This document shows, piece after piece, positions 34,118-41,178 of a stretch of 64,000 bases of DNA. Position numbers and translations under genes: made by a program. Under the pieces are notes generated by a model. That model saw only the letters and a program-made list of their open reading frames with translations. It did not search any database and was not told where the DNA came from. This DNA is from a virus, in the IMG/VR virus record IMGVR_UViG_3300028883_000032, positions 1 to 64,000 of that record; one strand, written 5' to 3'. Numbering within the stretch: the first letter of the stretch is position 1; every line of letters begins with the position of its first letter.

Positions 34118-34733
34118 AGTAAAAGTAGCTATTGTTGGTCTTGGGGGCATTGGTTCTTGGCTAGTCAACCATATTAATTGGTTGGTAAATAGGGGCCAAA
34201 TAGACACGTCATTAATTGAATTTCATGGATATGATGATGATGAAGTGGAAGACAAAAATACACGCTATCAATGTTTTGAGCCAGAAGATATATTTGACTC
34301 TAAAGCAGCTGCTCTTGAAATTAGATTCTTACCCGTTAGTGGAGAACACTGGTTTTTTGGACACGAAGAAAGAATTACAAATGTGGGAAAACAGCTTGGA
34401 GATGCAAACCTTATTATCTCGGCTGTCGATAACCTCAAGTTTAGAAAGGCTCTTTTTGAGTTCTGCTTGGATAAAGAGATCCACTGGTTTGATTTTCGTT
34501 CAGAAGGACGAGCTATAATGGCTCTAACCAAACACCCCTCCAACAATGTTGAAAAGCTTGAAATGTTTACTGCTGGAGATCAAGAAGAGAACGGATCATG
34601 TCAATTAGCAGCCGATTTGGAAAAAGGTTTAGTGCAACTTGGCAATCAAATTATTGCTCAAATAGGGGCTCAATACCTGCTAAACTGGTGGAGAGACATC
34701 CCTAATCCAGCACAATTTATAAGGAAGTTTTAA
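34110..34733 (+). CDS. E1/ThiF-like adenylating enzyme
   Basis: A 207-residue ThiF/E1-fold protein: nucleotide loop VAIVGLGGIGSWL (residues 7-18), acidic DDDEVEDKNTRYQCF (Asp42, Asn50, Arg52, Gln54) and Lys65 in DSKAAA, as in E1 adenylation domains. Cys164 in NGSCQLAADL could carry a thioester. It would adenylate the C-terminus of a ubiquitin-like partner. It is coupled to the JAMM gene upstream; a second E1-like gene is at 48602. Confidence 0.8.
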   Translation: MSKVKVAIVGLGGIGSWLVNHINWLVNRGQIDTSLIEFHGYDDDEVEDKNTRYQCFEPEDIFDSKAAALEIRFLPVSGEHWFFGHEERITNVGKQLGDANLIISAVDNLKFRKALFEFCLDKEIHWFDFRSEGRAIMALTKHPSNNVEKLEMFTAGDQEENGSCQLAADLEKGLVQLGNQIIAQIGAQYLLNWWRDIPNPAQFIRKF

Positions 34734-34735
34734 AT

Positions 34736-34936
34736 ATGTCAATGTTTAGCGACATCTCCGATGAATTCTGGGCAAAGAGAATCTCAGAAGTTTTAATCGA
34801 AGTATACAAGTCTGGAAACGAAGAGCATAAGCAATTTTGTAAAGCTAAAATACTACCTCTTCTAGACTATAGCAACTCCTTTGAAGTCGTAAAAGAAGAA
34901 GAGGAAGCTAGAAAATTATATAAGGAAGTACCGTGA
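34736..34936 (+). CDS. hypothetical small protein
   Basis: A 66-residue acidic, helical protein (DEFWAKRISEVLIEVYKSG), not recognised, starting two bases after the E1-like stop. Its position suggests a link to the JAMM/E1 pair, but nothing in the sequence proves it. Confidence 0.45.
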   Translation: MSMFSDISDEFWAKRISEVLIEVYKSGNEEHKQFCKAKILPLLDYSNSFEVVKEEEEARKLYKEVP

Positions 34937-34970
34937 AAGTTTATGATGTATGGATGGAGAGTTTTGGATA

Positions 34971-35531
34971 ATGGCAATTTTTGTAACTTCAGATACCCAC
35001 TTCAACCATGAAAAGATTATTGGGTATTGCAATCGTCCATTTTCGGACGCAAAGGAGATGAACGAGGTTCTTATCAATAATTGGAATGAAACAGTGGGTC
35101 CCGAAGATACAGTCTACCATCTTGGGGATTTTGCCATGGGAGGACCGGCCAGGATATGTCCAATTTTTGATCAATTAAATGGTTATAAAATCCTAATAAG
35201 AGGTAATCATGACTACCTTGACAGGATTACAAAAGTTGGGTTTCCTCAAATAATATGTCATGGGATCATTCTCCCATTAACAGATAATCTACAAGTCGAG
35301 ATGGTTCACCGACCAATACAAAGTTTAACGTCTTTGCCTACACTATGTGGACATGTACACGACTTGTGGAAAAGTATAAAGCCTGGTGATAAACCAATTG
35401 TTTTACACTTTAAAGATGAACATGTGCCAGCTGTTTATAGCAAGAAAAATCATTGGTACATTAATGTCGGTGTAGACAATTGGGGGTTTAAACCAGTAAA
35501 CATACAAACAATCATTGAATTGTTGACTTGA
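34971..35531 (+). CDS. calcineurin-like metallophosphoesterase
   Basis: A 186-residue phosphoesterase: FVTSDTHFNHEKII at the N-terminus (DxH), VYHLGDFAMGG (GDxxxxG) near residue 50 and LIRGNHDYLD (GNHD) near residue 78, with a later GHVHDLW (GHxH). The start at 34971 is preferred because GGAGAG lies 10 bases upstream; an earlier ATG exists at 34950. Small phage members act on nucleotides or nucleic-acid ends; substrate unknown. Confidence 0.8.
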   Translation: MAIFVTSDTHFNHEKIIGYCNRPFSDAKEMNEVLINNWNETVGPEDTVYHLGDFAMGGPARICPIFDQLNGYKILIRGNHDYLDRITKVGFPQIICHGIILPLTDNLQVEMVHRPIQSLTSLPTLCGHVHDLWKSIKPGDKPIVLHFKDEHVPAVYSKKNHWYINVGVDNWGFKPVNIQTIIELLT

Positions 35532-35556
35532 CAAACAAATTATAATTGTATATATT
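35528..35556 (+). promoter_or_regulatory. sigma70-like promoter of structured RNA
   Basis: TTGACA (35528-35533), exact 17-base spacer, TATATT (35551-35556); the structured RNA begins about 7 bases later. Confidence 0.75.
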
Positions 35557-35562
35557 AGTAAG

Positions 35563-35780
35563 TAGCGCCTATTGAGTGCTGGAACAGGGTAGCCTGGAAT
35601 CACTACTTCACGCATGGGGCGTATGCGTAAATTACGTAATCCCCAATGTATGGCGGCATACGGGATGGCCAAAGTGTTGACGGTGGACTAGGACAGCACC
35701 CGGGTCCCACCTATAACCCCTGACTGTATTATTGAGCGGTTAAGTTGGCGCGTAGTGAACCCCGATGTAGGCGCGATGTT
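35563..35780 (+). ncRNA. structured non-coding RNA, family unknown
   Basis: About 215 bases closed by nested helices: GCGCCTA (35565-35571) with TAGGCGC (35768-35774), and TCACTAC (35600-35606) with GTAGTGA (35752-35758). Inner hairpins include GGGGCG...CCCC near 35617-35645 and GGTGG...CCACC near 35680-35712. It has a strong promoter immediately upstream and no T-tract terminator. Size and closed rod shape recall 6S-type RNAs, but I cannot assign a family. Confidence 0.6.
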
Positions 35781-35796
35781 ATAACCAACAAAAAAT

Positions 35797-36393
35797 GTGA
35801 CTAAAGTAATACTATCCCTGTTTGATTATACAGGAGAGTGGCCTCGTCCTTATAAAGAAGCAGGGTACCATGTAATACAAATTGACATAAAGCACGGTAT
35901 TGATATTTTAAGTGATGATAAGTACCACGTTTTAGACGGGTTACCAAAGAATTCAAGAGTTGTCGGAATTATGATGGCCCCGCCATGCACGGATTTCGCG
36001 GGCTCTGGAGCACGGTGGTGGCCAGAGAAAGATGCCAACGGTACGACAGTAGCATCTGTTCAACTAGTCCGTGAAGGGCTTAAAACTGTGATCTTTTACA
36101 AGCCTGATTGGTGGGTACTAGAAAACCCTGTTGGCAGACTGCCAAAACTTGTACCAGAGTTAGGCCAACCAACAATGTATTTTCAGCCTTGTGATTTCGG
36201 GGACCCATATACAAAGAAAACAGGTCTTTGGGGAACATTTAACATTCCTAAAAAGAACCCCGTTAAACCAACAGAAGGTAGTAAGATGTGGAGACGGTAC
36301 GGTGGTAAATCTGAACGTACTAAAGAGTTGAGATCTATTACTCCTGCCGGTTTTGCAAAAGCCTTTTATAGAGCAAATAGTATGAGCTGTTGA
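35797..36393 (+). CDS. cytosine-C5 methyltransferase-like protein
   Basis: A 198-residue protein with GTG start. It contains the C5-methyltransferase catalytic loop IMMAPPCTDFAGSG (PPC, near residue 62), VLENPVGRL (ENP/ENV motif, near residue 110) and QPCDFGDPYTKKTGLWG (motif VIII-like). It is much shorter than the standard 320 residues; this compact form occurs in several phages. It may methylate DNA against restriction, or act on another substrate. Confidence 0.65.
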   Translation: MTKVILSLFDYTGEWPRPYKEAGYHVIQIDIKHGIDILSDDKYHVLDGLPKNSRVVGIMMAPPCTDFAGSGARWWPEKDANGTTVASVQLVREGLKTVIFYKPDWWVLENPVGRLPKLVPELGQPTMYFQPCDFGDPYTKKTGLWGTFNIPKKNPVKPTEGSKMWRRYGGKSERTKELRSITPAGFAKAFYRANSMSC

Positions 36394-36439
36394 TGAAGTT
36401 GAAATGGTCTAAAACTAGTAAGCCGCTTAAGCGGCATAT

Positions 36440-36514
36440 CCAGGTGTAGCTCAGTCCGGCCAGAGCTCTCGGTTTGGGGCCGAGGGGCCGCAGGTTCGAA
36501 TCCTGCTACCTGGA
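36440..36514 (+). tRNA. tRNA-Pro(TGG)
   Basis: Acceptor CCAGGTG/TACCTGG, anticodon loop TTTGGGG on stem CTCGG/CCGAG, T-loop TTCGAAT. CCA not encoded. Confidence 0.95.
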
Positions 36515-36562
36515 CAATGGCAGACTTCCCCCATTAATTTACTACCAAAAAGGAGTATGATT

Positions 36563-37060
36563 ATGACTAATCTACCAGTAGAAAAATGGGGATTTGATGA
36601 CATTTTTGCATCATTCGGTGGTTTTTTCGATAGTATGTTTAAACCCAGTAGTCTCGTTAGACAGGGGTTTTGTAAAACTCCAGACCAGTCTTTTCCTAAA
36701 TTTGATTTGAACTACCTTACAAATCAGAACGGAGACAATACAGGTGTAGTAATGCATTGTACAGTGCCAGGATGGGATAATGGTGGGCTGTCAGTGAAAG
36801 TTGAGGAAATTAACAGTAACATAGGAGTACTTGTTGTTTCCGGGGATAAACAAAATCGGCAGGAAGGTGAAAAAGCACAATTTAGCGGAATAAAACGAAG
36901 TAAGTTCCGTCGCTTCTTTGTGCTAAAACCTCTTGAAAAATATAATTTAGATGCGTTAGTAGCAAAATTAGAAAAAGGCATTTTAACAATAGAACTACCG
37001 TATAATGCGGAGTTTGATGTTGAGCAGGAAATAAAAGTTCGTAACATAGAAATCAATTAA
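36563..37060 (+). CDS. Hsp20-family small heat-shock protein
   Basis: A 165-residue alpha-crystallin-domain protein. The crystallin domain (about residues 48-150) has FPKFDLNYL, MHCTVPGWDNGGLSVKVEE, VLVVSGDK and the characteristic VAKLEKGILTIELP. The first 45 residues are Phe-rich, as in oligomeric sHsps. Start at 36563 has AGGAG seven bases upstream (an ATG at 36557 is too close). It may protect phage or host proteins during infection; sHsps are known in cyanophages and other large phages. Confidence 0.85.
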   Translation: MTNLPVEKWGFDDIFASFGGFFDSMFKPSSLVRQGFCKTPDQSFPKFDLNYLTNQNGDNTGVVMHCTVPGWDNGGLSVKVEEINSNIGVLVVSGDKQNRQEGEKAQFSGIKRSKFRRFFVLKPLEKYNLDALVAKLEKGILTIELPYNAEFDVEQEIKVRNIEIN

Positions 37061-37100
37061 ATTGTGGGGAAGTCTGCCACTAAATTAACCAATTAAAACA

Positions 37101-37274
37101 ATGGAACAAGAGCAGGATGGCACAATCACAAGCATGCAAATACTTGGTTTGAGATATGATGTATTTATGAAACTACTGTCGTTTCATTTAGATCACATTG
37201 ATTCCGTAGAAATGAAAAGCCATATCCAAATAGCCGAACAAGCTAATAAAATCGTTAGTAAATTAATGGAATAA
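37101..37274 (+). CDS. hypothetical small protein
   Basis: A 57-residue acidic, helical protein (MEQEQDGTITSMQILGLRYD), not recognised. Short, with no clear ribosome binding site. Its last codons coincide with a copy of the ATGGNATAAGA box, so that copy may be chance or the promoter of the next gene. Confidence 0.4.
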   Translation: MEQEQDGTITSMQILGLRYDVFMKLLSFHLDHIDSVEMKSHIQIAEQANKIVSKLME

Positions 37275-37276
37275 GA
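37266..37276 (+). promoter_or_regulatory. ATGGNATAAGA box overlapping a gene end
   Basis: ATGGAATAAGA formed partly by the last codons of the 57-residue ORF; 42 bases upstream of the next gene. Weaker than the other copies because it is partly coding. Confidence 0.3.
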
Positions 37277-37318
37277 GAACGGAGAGTTAATCTACTATGT
37301 CATTAACCAAAAAGAATT

Positions 37319-37525
37319 ATGACGTCCAGCAACAAGATGAAAAATAAAATCTTGGAGACAATTAATGGTCTCGATAGCGACTTATTCGAGCAGGCAGACG
37401 AATCGATTGCTGGAGCAGTGTTAACAGCACTAACTTATGGTGCAACATTTTTAACAGACATAGTAAGAGACTTAAAAGTTACAACAACTCTTAAACAGAG
37501 ATTAGTAGATATACTTTCTAAATAG
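37319..37525 (+). CDS. hypothetical small protein
   Basis: A 68-residue protein with helices (ESIAGAVLTALTYGATFLTDI), not recognised. The ATG at 37337 is an alternative start. A GGAGAG upstream (near 37280) points instead to an ATG at 37297 that opens only a 16-codon frame, so the true start is unclear. An initiator tRNA gene begins eight bases after the stop. Confidence 0.45.
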   Translation: MTSSNKMKNKILETINGLDSDLFEQADESIAGAVLTALTYGATFLTDIVRDLKVTTTLKQRLVDILSK

Positions 37526-37532
37526 ACAACGT

Positions 37533-37609
37533 TGCGGGGTGGTCTAGACGGGTAGGACGCCGGGCTCATAACCCGGAGGTCGCGGGTTCGAATCCCGCCC
37601 CCGCTACCA
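37533..37609 (+). tRNA. initiator tRNA-fMet(CAT)
   Basis: Anticodon loop CTCATAA sits on stem CCGGG/CCCGG with the three consecutive G:C pairs typical of initiator tRNA. The first acceptor pair is unpaired (T1 opposite T72), as bacterial initiators have a mismatch there; GCGGGG pairs with CCCCGC. Encoded CCA. T-loop TTCGAAT. Confidence 0.85.
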
Positions 37610-37664
37610 ACGACAAACATGACTAATCGATTATGTAGCGGTCAACAGATTGCACATAAAAAGC

Positions 37665-37755
37665 ACAGGGTCTCCGATATCCGCCGCTCATGGGGATTAA
37701 ACAGTGGTGATCAGGGCGTAGCGGACCCACCCATTACCCTGTAGCTTATTTTTTA
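37665..37755 (+). ncRNA. small structured RNA candidate
   Basis: ACAGGGT (37665-37671) pairs with ACCCTGT (37736-37742); inside, TCCGC/GCGGA can form a second helix. A T-rich stretch (TTATTTTTTATC) follows, which may terminate it. No protein-coding frame. Family unknown. Confidence 0.4.
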
Positions 37756-37840
37756 TCACGTGGCAACGTGTGAAGCGGGTTACGCCGGAATGTGGTCAAA
37801 TACTCGACCCCTCGCTATATTAAATCAATCCGGCCCCCAT
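37756..37840 (+). other. intergenic hairpins
   Basis: No gene seen. CACGT-GGCA-ACGTG near 37757-37770 and GCCGGA...TCCGGC (about 37783-37832) form hairpins between the small RNA and the first tRNA-like element. Confidence 0.4.
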
Positions 37841-37940
37841 GTACCGGTAGTTCAAATGGTTTAGAACCTGCGTAAGTAGGGCAAGATCGCTGCCCGAAAA
37901 ACGCGGAGATGGAGGATTCGAAGACCTCCCCGGTATGCCA
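37841..37940 (+). ncRNA. tRNA-like element with enlarged anticodon loop
   Basis: Acceptor GTACCGG/CCGGTAT with discriminator G and encoded CCA; D-stem GTTC/GAAC; T-stem GGAGG/CCTCC with a nine-base loop ATTCGAAGA instead of seven. The anticodon stem CTGCG/CGCGG encloses 29 bases that contain a further GGGC...GCCC hairpin. This could be a tRNA with an intron in the anticodon loop or a degenerate tRNA. No anticodon can be assigned. Confidence 0.55.
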
Positions 37941-37944
37941 TTTA

Positions 37945-38014
37945 AGCAGGGCGTGTAAGCGGATCCGCGGCTAAGCAAGCGTTTAGCTAGAATGTTCGAG
38001 CCATTCTCCTGCTG
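37945..38014 (+). ncRNA. atypical tRNA-like element
   Basis: Seven-bp acceptor AGCAGGG/TCCTGCT, T-arm GAATG-TTCGAGC-CATTC, anticodon-like hairpin GCTAA...TTAGC with an eight-base loop lacking a normal U33, and a D-arm reduced to GCG/CGC. Four bases after the previous tRNA-like element. Possibly a decayed or non-decoding tRNA. Confidence 0.5.
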
Positions 38015-38094
38015 CGATTACAAGTTTTCGGAAAACGTTCCATAGGTAAAATAGGACTATGCAGCGGTTTCCCAGAATGAAAGGAAATAACATA

Positions 38095-38856
38095 ATGTTA
38101 TTAAACAGCCATGGTAGTGAGGTAGCACGCGTTTCAATAGAGAGAAACGGTGATCCTCTACGAGAGACTGCTGTAGGCAGTCAAAAATTAGTACATGTCC
38201 CTGATGGGGCAGAGTATGGTATTATGATTAAGAATCTAAACTACTCACAGATTCTTGCGGATGTGTGGATGGATGGCATCAAACTAACCTCCGAAAACCA
38301 ACTTTTACTTGATGGGTATCAAACGCTTCATTTGGAGCGGTTTCTTGATACAGACCGAAAGTTTAAGTTTGTACGATATGAGGGCAGTGGACAAGAAAAC
38401 AGCGTAGAAGAAAGAAACGCTGGAATAATTAGAGTGCGAATTTGGCACAATGTTGGGTATAGGCCAAAGCCATTTATTACTCAACCAACAATGTGGTGGC
38501 AAAACTATTCCTATCCAAGCATGTTCGCAAACCCAGCTCCGTATTCACAACAGTGCCGTAGTTCTTTCAATATGGAAATTGGAAACCAAAGTGTAATGTG
38601 TTGTTCTGATGCTAACTTGGTTTCAAGGTCGATTGGAGAGGAAGAAATAGGAACAACAGTGGAAGGCAGCAAATCTGATCAATCATTCCATGAGGTAACT
38701 ACTACTCAAAGGTTTCCTTATTGGGAAGAAATTATATTTAAGCTGGTTGTAGCAGACGAGCCAACTGCTGTTGCCCATAATTCAAAATTCTGCCCCAAGT
38801 GTGGAACTCGTAACAAAAATTACTCTTACTGTCCTGAATGTGGACAAAAGCTGTAA
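38095..38856 (+). CDS. protein with C-terminal zinc ribbon
   Basis: A 253-residue soluble protein. The last 24 residues carry two Cys pairs (CPKC and CPEC, twelve residues apart) typical of a zinc ribbon. The first 200 residues, rich in beta-strand-like sequence, are not recognised. The start at 38095 has AAAGGAAA upstream; the longer frame begins at 38059. Followed by a terminator. Function unknown. Confidence 0.55.
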   Translation: MLLNSHGSEVARVSIERNGDPLRETAVGSQKLVHVPDGAEYGIMIKNLNYSQILADVWMDGIKLTSENQLLLDGYQTLHLERFLDTDRKFKFVRYEGSGQENSVEERNAGIIRVRIWHNVGYRPKPFITQPTMWWQNYSYPSMFANPAPYSQQCRSSFNMEIGNQSVMCCSDANLVSRSIGEEEIGTTVEGSKSDQSFHEVTTTQRFPYWEEIIFKLVVADEPTAVAHNSKFCPKCGTRNKNYSYCPECGQKL

Positions 38857-38877
38857 AGACACGAAAGCAAACAACAC

Positions 38878-38903
38878 GGGGCTCGAAATCGGGCCCCTTT
38901 TTT
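38878..38903 (+). terminator. Rho-independent terminator
   Basis: GGGGC...GCCCC stem followed by six T. Confidence 0.75.
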
Positions 38904-38920
38904 ATTATTTTGGAGTTATT

Positions 38921-39629
38921 ATGCTCGACCCGTTAGGTGATAGAATGAAATCTTACGAACGTGTAACTAGTTCGGTGATTGTTCCCAGAACCCCGGTTAT
39001 CTTAAGGCTTGATGGGAGATCGTTTCATACTTTTACAAAAAAAACTTGATAAACCATTTGACGAGCGAATGAGACAAGCGATGTATGCAGCAATGGAATC
39101 GCTAATGTCTAGTATATCGGGAGCCGAAATTGGATTCACACAATCCGACGAAATAAGTATTTTTGTAAAAACTTATAATAAGTTTGAAACACAAGCTTGG
39201 CATGGTGGAAAAATACAAAAAATGATATCTTCTGCTGCAAGTATTGCAACAGCGTCTTTTATACAATACTTGAGTATGTTTGAAGCCCTTCAAAAACACG
39301 CATTTACAGCAACTTTTGATTGTCGTATATTCAACTTACCATTGGAGGAAGTCGCCAATTACTTCCTATGGAGAGGAAAAGATTGTTTTCGTAACGCAGT
39401 TATGGCTTACTATTTATCACTCAACTCGCATAAATCTGCGCAAAATAAAAGCACTTCAGAACTATTGGAGTTAATTCCAAAACACAACTGGAATACTGTT
39501 GCAGATGAGTCAAAATTTGGTATTTTACTATTTAAAGACAGTGATACAACTAAACGTTCTTACTCATGCCCGATAGGAGACATGTTAAAGAACGTAAACG
39601 ATGTAGTAAATCACAGAGAAGACCAATAG
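38921..39629 (+). CDS. Thg1-like tRNA-His guanylyltransferase (frameshifted)
   Basis: Two overlapping frames together give a Thg1-family 3'-5' nucleotidyltransferase of about 235 residues, which adds G-1 to tRNA-His or repairs tRNA 5' ends. Frame one (38921-39049) has PVILRLDGRSFHTFTKK, the RxDGxxFHxF metal-binding segment; frame two continues LDKPFDERMRQAM and then GFTQSDEISIFV, the conserved SDE motif. The switch lies at a run of eight A (39037-39044): one A fewer restores a single frame. It may be an assembly error, polymerase slippage or programmed frameshifting. tRNA-His lies 600 bases downstream. Confidence 0.8.
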
Positions 39630-39700
39630 GGTCGTAGCTCAATTGGCAGAGCGCTGGTCTCCAAAACCAGAAGTTAGGGGTTCGAGTCCTCTCGGCCCTG
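39628..39700 (+). tRNA. tRNA-Trp(CCA)
   Basis: Acceptor AGGGTCG/CGGCCCT, anticodon loop CTCCAAA on stem CTGGT/ACCAG, discriminator G as expected for Trp. Overlaps the Thg1 stop codon by two bases. CCA not encoded. Confidence 0.95.
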
Positions 39701-39715
39701 CACAGGAGGTAGAAA

Positions 39716-39889
39716 ATGCATGTTTTTATTGCAATACTGTTGTTTTTCATAGTTTCGCTTCTTTTTGGTGATGGGGCGGGGCTTGTGCTATGGGTATGCC
39801 TAGCTGTTTTTGGATATATAAGTTGGTTTGCTTTCTTTGTGAGTTTAACAGCATACATAGTTGTAGCAATAATACTAGTGGGCGATTAG
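39716..39889 (+). CDS. small membrane protein
   Basis: A 57-residue, very hydrophobic protein (MHVFIAILLFFIVSLLFGDG ...) with two or three membrane segments, between tRNA-Trp and tRNA-Val. CAGGAGGT lies seven bases before the ATG. Its TAG stop is bases 8-10 of tRNA-Val. Not recognised; it could be a small inner-membrane or lysis-associated protein. Confidence 0.6.
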   Translation: MHVFIAILLFFIVSLLFGDGAGLVLWVCLAVFGYISWFAFFVSLTAYIVVAIILVGD

Positions 39890-39954
39890 CTCAGTTTGGT
39901 TAGAGCGCTGCCCTTACAAGGCAGAAGTCGTTAGTTCGAACCTAACATTGCCCA
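39880..39954 (+). tRNA. tRNA-Val(TAC)
   Basis: Acceptor GGGCGAT/ATTGCCC, anticodon loop CTTACAA on stem CTGCC/GGCAG, T-loop TTCGAAC. CCA not encoded. The first ten bases overlap the upstream gene. Confidence 0.95.
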
Positions 39955-40233
39955 CAATCTTCGTCGTTGGCGCTAATGTTTATTTTAGCACACATAATCG
40001 TAGGGGGCGTACCGCCCCGCCCACTATAAATACTTTTATGTGAAAAAATTCGTTACTCTTAATTCTTAAGAAGTAACACGCGAATTTATTGGGCTCGCCA
40101 TGCTCGCCCAAAATTCAAACCAAAAATTTTTACATGAAATGTAAAAATTTAGCGGCGATGAAGATTCGGCCCGAAGAGGGTAAATCTATCGGGGCGCCAG
40201 GCAAGTGGGCCCCGCCCCCGATAGTAATTTTAT
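39955..40233 (+). repeat. intergenic region of strong inverted repeats
   Basis: No gene seen. At least three strong dyads: AAATTCG...CGAATTT with an inner GTTACT...AGTAAC (about 40045-40087); AAATTTTTACAT/ATGTAAAAATTT (40124-40150), a perfect 12-bp stem with a three-base loop; and CTATCGGGG/CCCCGATAG (40186-40224). It could be a structured RNA, a protein-binding locus or a replication-associated site. Confidence 0.5.
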
Positions 40234-40311
40234 GCTAGTGTAGCTCAGTTTGGAAAGAGCGCTCGACTGTGGATCGAGAGGTCATGGGTTCGACCCCCAT
40301 CGCTAGTTCCA
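40234..40311 (+). tRNA. tRNA-His(GTG), lacking encoded G-1
   Basis: Acceptor GCTAGTG/CGCTAGT, anticodon loop CTGTGGA on stem CTCGA/TCGAG, T-arm ATGGG-TTCGACC-CCCAT, encoded CCA. The base before position 1 is T, not the G-1 that most bacterial tRNA-His genes encode, and the discriminator is T rather than C. This matches the presence of a Thg1-like enzyme nearby. Confidence 0.85.
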
Positions 40312-40336
40312 CACAACCTAGGGGCACTAAATATGA

Positions 40337-40410
<74 letters not shown>

Positions 40411-40430
40411 CATACAAAAGAGGTACTAAA

Positions 40431-40598
40431 ATGAAGCTGCATTTCACAGTGATGCCCGCATGCCTATTCGGGATACAGCACCAAAAGGGCCATACTAGAG
40501 AATTTTTTTCATTGTGGCTAATTTGCTTCAGGATATCTTTATCAATCCCTAAAGCACTAACCGACTATCCTCTTCTGAACGAATTTGAATGTTGTTAG
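40431..40598 (+). CDS. hypothetical small protein
   Basis: A 55-residue frame (MKLHFTVMPACLFGIQ ... ) with AGAGGTAC upstream, directly after tRNA-Ile. Moderately hydrophobic in the middle. Not recognised; it may be a real small protein or a chance frame. Confidence 0.35.
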   Translation: MKLHFTVMPACLFGIQHQKGHTREFFSLWLICFRISLSIPKALTDYPLLNEFECC

Positions 40599-40607
40599 GA
40601 GATTATT

Positions 40608-40817
40608 ATGCCTAAAGTAGTTATCGTACATCATTGTAGCAAATGTCCATATGGAAATTCCAGTTATCAAGAACCAGATGCTTGCTTTGCTGCTACGGAT
40701 AAGGATCACAAGCATTTTCGAATTTTTGGCGAACCGGGTGACCGCAACTACGGCACTTATCCAAAAGAGATACCAGATTGGTGTCCGTTGCCCGATACAG
40801 AGGAGTCGTTGTCATGA
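40608..40817 (+). CDS. small Cys-rich protein
   Basis: A 69-residue protein with HHCSKCPYGN near the N-terminus, a middle Cys (DACFAA) and a C-terminal PDWCPLP, a pattern seen in small phage-encoded metal-binding proteins. Good ribosome binding site (TTAGGAGA). Function unknown. Confidence 0.55.
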   Translation: MPKVVIVHHCSKCPYGNSSYQEPDACFAATDKDHKHFRIFGEPGDRNYGTYPKEIPDWCPLPDTEESLS

Positions 40818-40894
40818 ATATTACAATACAAGTATGGCGTATTCCTGGACCTATTCATAAGTTAACCATTCCTGGGAGGGGGGGATGTGCTTAA
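40814..40894 (+). CDS. possible very small protein
   Basis: A 26-codon frame starting with an ATGA overlap with the previous stop (MNITIQVWRIPGPIHKL). It ends in a G-rich stretch that also serves as ribosome binding site for the next gene. Too short to be sure. Confidence 0.25.
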   Translation: MNITIQVWRIPGPIHKLTIPGRGGCA

Positions 40895-41178
40895 AATACA
40901 TTTTAGATCAGCATGACATTAAGCGCCCCCACAAATGTAATGCTGTATTAGATAATCCTTATAGCCGTAAATACCGTGTAAGCTTGAATGGTGTACGCGA
41001 CTGTATAGACGAGGAGTATATACCGAAGAATGGTGATGAGATAATATTGTTATCGCCTTTGCATGGTAATGGGCCGTGGCCACCTTGGGGATTTGGTCCA
41101 AGGTGGAGAAGGGTATCCTTGTTAACTCGCCATAAAGGGTTAACAATAAAGGCCCCACATGGGTTAATGAAGTTTTAA
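40885..41178 (+). CDS. hypothetical protein
   Basis: A 97-residue basic protein with a strong G-rich ribosome binding site. A short PWPPWGFGPRW segment near residue 65 is notable. Not recognised. Ends directly before tRNA-Tyr. Confidence 0.45.
   Translation: MCLKYILDQHDIKRPHKCNAVLDNPYSRKYRVSLNGVRDCIDEEYIPKNGDEIILLSPLHGNGPWPPWGFGPRWRRVSLLTRHKGLTIKAPHGLMKF

Noticed and set aside
37533-37609. tRNA-Ile2(CAT)
   Set aside because: The G:C triplet in the anticodon stem and 1:72 mismatch are initiator features.
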